The notes under the pieces are model-generated. The model was not told the origin of the DNA. It saw nothing but the letters and a program-made list of their open reading frames with translations, and did no database searches. A DNA stretch of 23,379 nt, taken from contig CAJUOT010000041.1 of assembly GCA_910588135.1 (NCBI GenBank), positions 1-23,379 on the forward strand, written 5' to 3'. Of the stretch, positions 20,832 through 23,379 are shown piece by piece. The translations under genes and the position numbers were made by a program. Source of the DNA: an uncultured Oscillospiraceae bacterium (GTDB taxonomy: Bacteria; Bacillota; Clostridia; Oscillospirales; Oscillospiraceae). Position 1 is the first letter of the stretch. Every line of letters begins with the position of its first letter.

Positions 20832-21692
20832 CTATCGTCGCGCTTCTCTGCGGTGGGTAAACAGCACGTAATTCACCACGTTGCCCAGAATGAGGATGGT
20901 GCCGCACAGGTACAGCCACACCAGCATGATGATGACGGAGGCCAGCGAGCCGTAGATGAGCGAGTAGCGGGTGGAGTTGCTCATGAGCAGGGAAAAGATG
21001 ACGGATGCCGCCGCCAGCGCCGCCGACGCCGCCAGCGCCCCGGGCACCACCGGGGGGCGGGGCTTGTCCAGCGGGGCGGCAAACCGGTAGAGCAGCAGGA
21101 TGAACAGGAACACCATGCCCAGCAGGAGCAGGTACTTCACCCACTGCCAGGTGCCGAAGCGCTCCACCAGCCCCTCCAGGCGCAGCACCTGTCCCAGCAG
21201 GTGGAAGAACCAGTTGCCGGTGACCACCACCGCCAGGGACAGGTAGATGGTGGCCAGCAGCAGCACGGAAAACAGGATACTGGCCGCAAGCTGGCCGATC
21301 CCCCGGAAGGTGGCCCGGCCATACAGCTCGTGCATGATGTTCATCAGCCCCCGCACGGCGGCGGAGGCGAACAGGACCGTGAGGAACGCGCCGGACAGCA
21401 GCATGGCGGCGGACTGGTTGGTGTCGATATAGACGAGGTAGTCCTGAAAAATGGCCAGCACCCCCTCCGGCAGGAAGGGGTCGGCCTGGTCCACCAGAGC
21501 GGACAGGTCCAGGCGCAGCTCGTTGACGAAGGCGGAGATGCAGATCATGATGGGAAAGAAGGTGAGGATGAGGAAATAGGCCAGCTCAGCGGCAGCCCGG
21601 CTGACGCGCTTGGAAAAGTATACATCCACCACATCCGCCGCGAAGCGGATGGGCGGGTGCGCGCGCAGGAACCGGTCCAGCTTTTGTTTCAC
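20832..21692 (-). CDS. YihY/BrkB-family inner membrane protein
   Basis: The start is most likely the GTG at 21692, 7 bases after GGAAGGGGG; a TTG at 21725 would lengthen it by 11 residues without a ribosome site. The roughly 286-residue protein carries the family hallmarks SRAAAELAYFLILTFFPIMI and LASVIIMLVWLYLCGTILIL, with about six transmembrane segments. YihY/BrkB proteins are inner-membrane proteins of unknown transport or envelope role; the old RNase BN name for the family is wrong. It is followed by a spacer and is downstream of gpr. Confidence 0.85.
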   Translation of the reverse strand: MKQKLDRFLRAHPPIRFAADVVDVYFSKRVSRAAAELAYFLILTFFPIMICISAFVNELRLDLSALVDQADPFLPEGVLAIFQDYLVYIDTNQSAAMLLSGAFLTVLFASAAVRGLMNIMHELYGRATFRGIGQLAASILFSVLLLATIYLSLAVVVTGNWFFHLLGQVLRLEGLVERFGTWQWVKYLLLLGMVFLFILLLYRFAAPLDKPRPPVVPGALAASAALAAASVIFSLLMSNSTRYSLIYGSLASVIIMLVWLYLCGTILILGNVVNYVLFTHRREARR

Positions 21693-21774
21693 GGGTTGTC
21701 CCCCTTCCGTGGGCTGTTTGGCCAATTATACCAGAAGCGGGAGGAGATGACAACCGAAAATAATGTCGAGGAGA

Positions 21775-22671
21775 CTACGCAAGGAGCATATCCAGGTCTT
21801 CCACGGTGAGCGAGGGGTTGAGGGCGCGGCTGACGGCGTAGCCCAGCAGCTTGCCCAGATCGGCCACCCGGCTGTCCACCTCCCGGGGGGTGACAAAAAA
21901 GCCGTCCCCCTGAGGCAGGTCGTCCCGGTCCAGCCCGGTCCGGCCGGCCTGCTCCATCAGGTCCAGGGCAAGGGTGGCCCCGTCCACCACCGTGGGCACC
22001 CCCACGGTGAACACCGGGACGCCCAGGCTGTCCCGGTTCAGGGGGTGGCGGTGGTTGCCCACCCCGGAGCCGGGGGTCACCCCGGTGTCGGACAGCTGCA
22101 CCGTGCGGCACAGCCGGTCCAGCGAGCGGGAGGCCAATGCGTCCACCACCACCACGCAGGACGGCTTGAGCCGTCCGGCCAGGGCCTCGGCCACCAGGCT
22201 GCTCTCCATCCCGGTGGAGGCCAGCACCCCCGGCGCGGCGGCGGCCACGGGCCGCAGGGCGCCAAAGTGCTCCGGCACCTGCTCCACCAGATGGCGGGTG
22301 ACCAGCAGGTGGTCCACCGCAAGCGGGCCCACCAGGTCGGGGGTGACGGCCCGGTTGCCCAGACCCACCACCAGGGCGGGGCCGTCCTGGGGCAGCAGGG
22401 GGCGCAGACAGCCGGACACCGCCGACACCGCCCGGGCGAACGCCCCCTCCTCCCGGCGGAGCAGTCCGTCCAGCTCAATAGTGATATACACCCCCTGGGG
22501 CTTGCCCAGAGCCTGGGCCCCCTCGGGGCTGGCGATGGTCACTGTGGTCACCTGAAAGCCCTCCCGGCTGCCCTCCTCGGCCCGGACGCCGGTGAGGGCG
22601 GAGGCGTCCCGCGCCCCCTCCCGCCAGAGCTGGTGGGCCTCCACGGCCAGATCGGTGCGTCGCTGCGTCAT
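21775..22671 (-). CDS. gpr: Germination protease (GPR), spore SASP endopeptidase
   Basis: The ATG at 22671, behind GGAAGGGG, encodes 298 residues. It shows the GPR pattern: RTDLAVEAHQLWR at 5-17 (conserved RTDLAxEA); ALVVGLGNRAVTPDLVGPLA near 110, with the VGLGN motif; and VDALASRSLDRLCRTVQLSD, then TGVTPGSGVGNHR near 185-220. GPR degrades small acid-soluble spore proteins at germination after autoprocessing of a short propeptide. The N-terminal extension before RTDLA is only five residues, shorter than in Bacillus. It is strong evidence that the organism makes endospores, and it is divergent from rpsT as in many Clostridia. Confidence 0.95.
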   Translation of the reverse strand: MTQRRTDLAVEAHQLWREGARDASALTGVRAEEGSREGFQVTTVTIASPEGAQALGKPQGVYITIELDGLLRREEGAFARAVSAVSGCLRPLLPQDGPALVVGLGNRAVTPDLVGPLAVDHLLVTRHLVEQVPEHFGALRPVAAAAPGVLASTGMESSLVAEALAGRLKPSCVVVVDALASRSLDRLCRTVQLSDTGVTPGSGVGNHRHPLNRDSLGVPVFTVGVPTVVDGATLALDLMEQAGRTGLDRDDLPQGDGFFVTPREVDSRVADLGKLLGYAVSRALNPSLTVEDLDMLLA

Positions 22672-22861
22672 AGTTCGCGTTCCCCTTCCTGCTATATATT
22701 GTGGCCGCTGGGGCCGTTTGCTCCTATTTTTTGCCGGGGGAAAGTTTCTATGCGAAAAAATGAAAATAAGTGTTGCAATTTTTTGATTTTAATGTTAGAA
22801 TACATATCTGCGGCGGGAAACCGCATATATGAAATCAAAAATATCGGAGGAGGTGTTTGGT
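22672..22861. promoter_or_regulatory. gpr-rpsT divergent spacer
   Basis: The rpsT promoter is at 22773-22801. The gpr side should carry a forespore (sigma-G/F) promoter, but I could not place boxes with confidence. A small hairpin (TGCGG/CCGCA with ATAT extensions, 22804-22830) lies in the rpsT leader. Confidence 0.5.
22773..22801 (+). promoter_or_regulatory. rpsT promoter
   Basis: TTGCAA (22773-22778) and TAGAAT (22796-22801) with a 17-base spacer rich in T. The transcript would begin near 22808 and carry a hairpin before the ribosome site GGAGGAGG. Confidence 0.75.
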
Positions 22862-23125
22862 TTGCCCAATATCAAGTCTGCGAAGAAGCGCGTCCTGGTC
22901 AATGCGACGAAGGCCGCTCAGAACAAGGCGCAGAAGTCCGCGCTCAAGACCAACCTGAAAAAGTTTGAGGCCGCGGTGGCCGGCGGCAACCGCAGCGAGG
23001 CCGATGCCGCATATAAGGTGGCCGTCAAGGCTGTGGATCAGGCTGCCGCGAAGGGTCTGCTGCACGGCAACAACGCTGCCAACAAGAAGAGCGCCATGAC
23101 CCTGAAGCTGAACAAGCTGGCGTGA
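22862..23125 (+). CDS. rpsT: 30S ribosomal protein S20
   Basis: The start is a TTG at 22862, giving (M)PNIKSAKKRVLVNATKAAQ, the canonical S20 start; GGAGGAGG lies about 8 bases upstream. The 87-residue protein is basic and helical as expected (NKAQKSALKTNLKKFEAAVA; HGNNAANKKSAMTLKLNKLA). S20 binds the 5' domain of 16S rRNA early in 30S assembly. An alternative upstream ATG would add 11 non-homologous residues. Use of TTG, as in E. coli rpsT, may limit translation and permit autoregulation. Confidence 0.95.
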   Translation: MPNIKSAKKRVLVNATKAAQNKAQKSALKTNLKKFEAAVAGGNRSEADAAYKVAVKAVDQAAAKGLLHGNNAANKKSAMTLKLNKLA

Positions 23126-23138
23126 GCAAACAGAAGAA

Positions 23139-23169
23139 AAACCGTCTGTGAAAGACAGGCGGTTTTTTC
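23139..23169 (+). terminator. rpsT terminator
   Basis: ACCGTCTGT (23141-23149) pairs with ACAGGCGGT (23155-23163, one G-T pair), followed by TTTTTT. It is preceded by an A-run, so it can also act from the other strand. Confidence 0.85.
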
Positions 23170-23184
23170 ATGCCCAATCAAGTG

Positions 23185-23222
23185 GAGAACGCCTCCCGCC
23201 GGGTGGCGGGAGGCGTTTGAAA
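23185..23222 (-). terminator. Terminator of the pta gene
   Basis: AACGCCTCCCGCC pairs with GGCGGGAGGCGTT around a 4-base loop, about 45 bases after the stop codon of the leftward gene entering from the right edge. Confidence 0.75.
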
Positions 23223-23265
23223 CTATGGTGCGGTGCCTGTCCAGGCGGAACCCTGCGGGCGGGAG

Positions 23266-23379
23266 TCAGTCTGCCAGCGCCGCCGTGATAATCGCCATGG
23301 AGTAGACCTCCAGGGCGTTGCAGCCCCGGGACAGGTCGTTGATGGGGGCGTTCAGGCCCAGCAGGATGGGGCCGTAGGC
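23266..23379 (-). CDS. pta: Phosphate acetyltransferase, C-terminal end (partial)
   Basis: The last 37 codons are in the window, reading AYGPILLGLNAPINDLSRGC then NALEVYSMAIITAALAD. GPIL-x-GL-x-x-PINDLSRGC is the well-conserved C-terminal signature of phosphotransacetylases, which interconvert acetyl-CoA and acetyl phosphate. The gene continues beyond the right edge. A phosphate butyryltransferase is less likely, since the NDLSRG sequence is typical of Pta. Confidence 0.8.
   Translation of the reverse strand, partial: AYGPILLGLNAPINDLSRGCNALEVYSMAIITAALAD

Noticed and set aside
20089..21144. A 351-codon minus-strand frame
   Set aside because: It overlaps the hypothetical gene at 20171-20635, the spacer and the YihY gene in a wrong frame, with low-complexity Pro/Cys/Trp composition.
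1..23379. A CRISPR array
   Set aside because: No series of regularly spaced identical repeats and no cas gene was seen.

Overview
The window looks like a chromosome segment of a high-GC, endospore-forming gut Clostridia bacterium, most likely Oscillospiraceae (Flavonifractor/Lawsonibacter-like). The evidence is a germination protease (gpr), rpsT, a DegV protein, a DUF1836 protein, an SLH surface protein, and GC-rich codon use from about 13.3 kb to the end. The genus is inferred from gene style and was not tested. Sharply lower GC between about 0.8-3.1 kb and 6.9-8.8 kb marks foreign DNA.

Region 1 (1-4,888) is the end of an integrated element. It carries a small decayed ORF behind a promoter-terminator pair, a ribbon-helix-helix repressor pair around an operator-filled divergent promoter, a small XRE regulator, a lipoprotein, a coiled-coil protein, a 53-residue basic protein, and a tyrosine integrase. 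The integrase is followed by the 3' half of a tRNA-Arg(CCG) gene, the probable attachment site.

Region 2 (4,890-8,652) holds two tandem serine recombinases, both broken by single-base indels and lacking their C-termini. They are followed by an intact AT-rich gene for an unusual protein: one helicase-like RecA lobe fused to two apparent PD-(D/E)XK nuclease domains. This is the best candidate for an undescribed, probably anti-phage, system.

Region 3 (8,653-13,230) is a graveyard of junctions. It contains a frameshifted small ORF, a tyrosine integrase pseudogene with a nonsense codon and a frameshift, an IS110-type left end with the first codons of its transposase, the tail of an XRE regulator, a murE gene cut after about 60 codons and joined to a relaxase tail, an unidentified ORF, and a RelB-like antitoxin whose YoeB toxin carries three nonsense codons. 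A roughly 105-bp repeat occurs in direct orientation at 9,104-9,211 and 13,125-13,230.

Region 4 (13,231-23,379) is ordinary, intact chromosome. It has a MATE exporter; a GntR(YtrA)-ABC ATPase-permease operon; DegV; a DUF1836 protein; an SLH protein; a probable small RNA gene; an unidentified protein; a YihY/BrkB membrane protein; gpr; rpsT; and the 3' end of a phosphate acetyltransferase gene. Two structured non-coding stretches (16,764-17,013 and about 20,761-20,803) lie between these genes. Broken frames are confined to regions 1-3, which argues for real decay and not general sequencing error.
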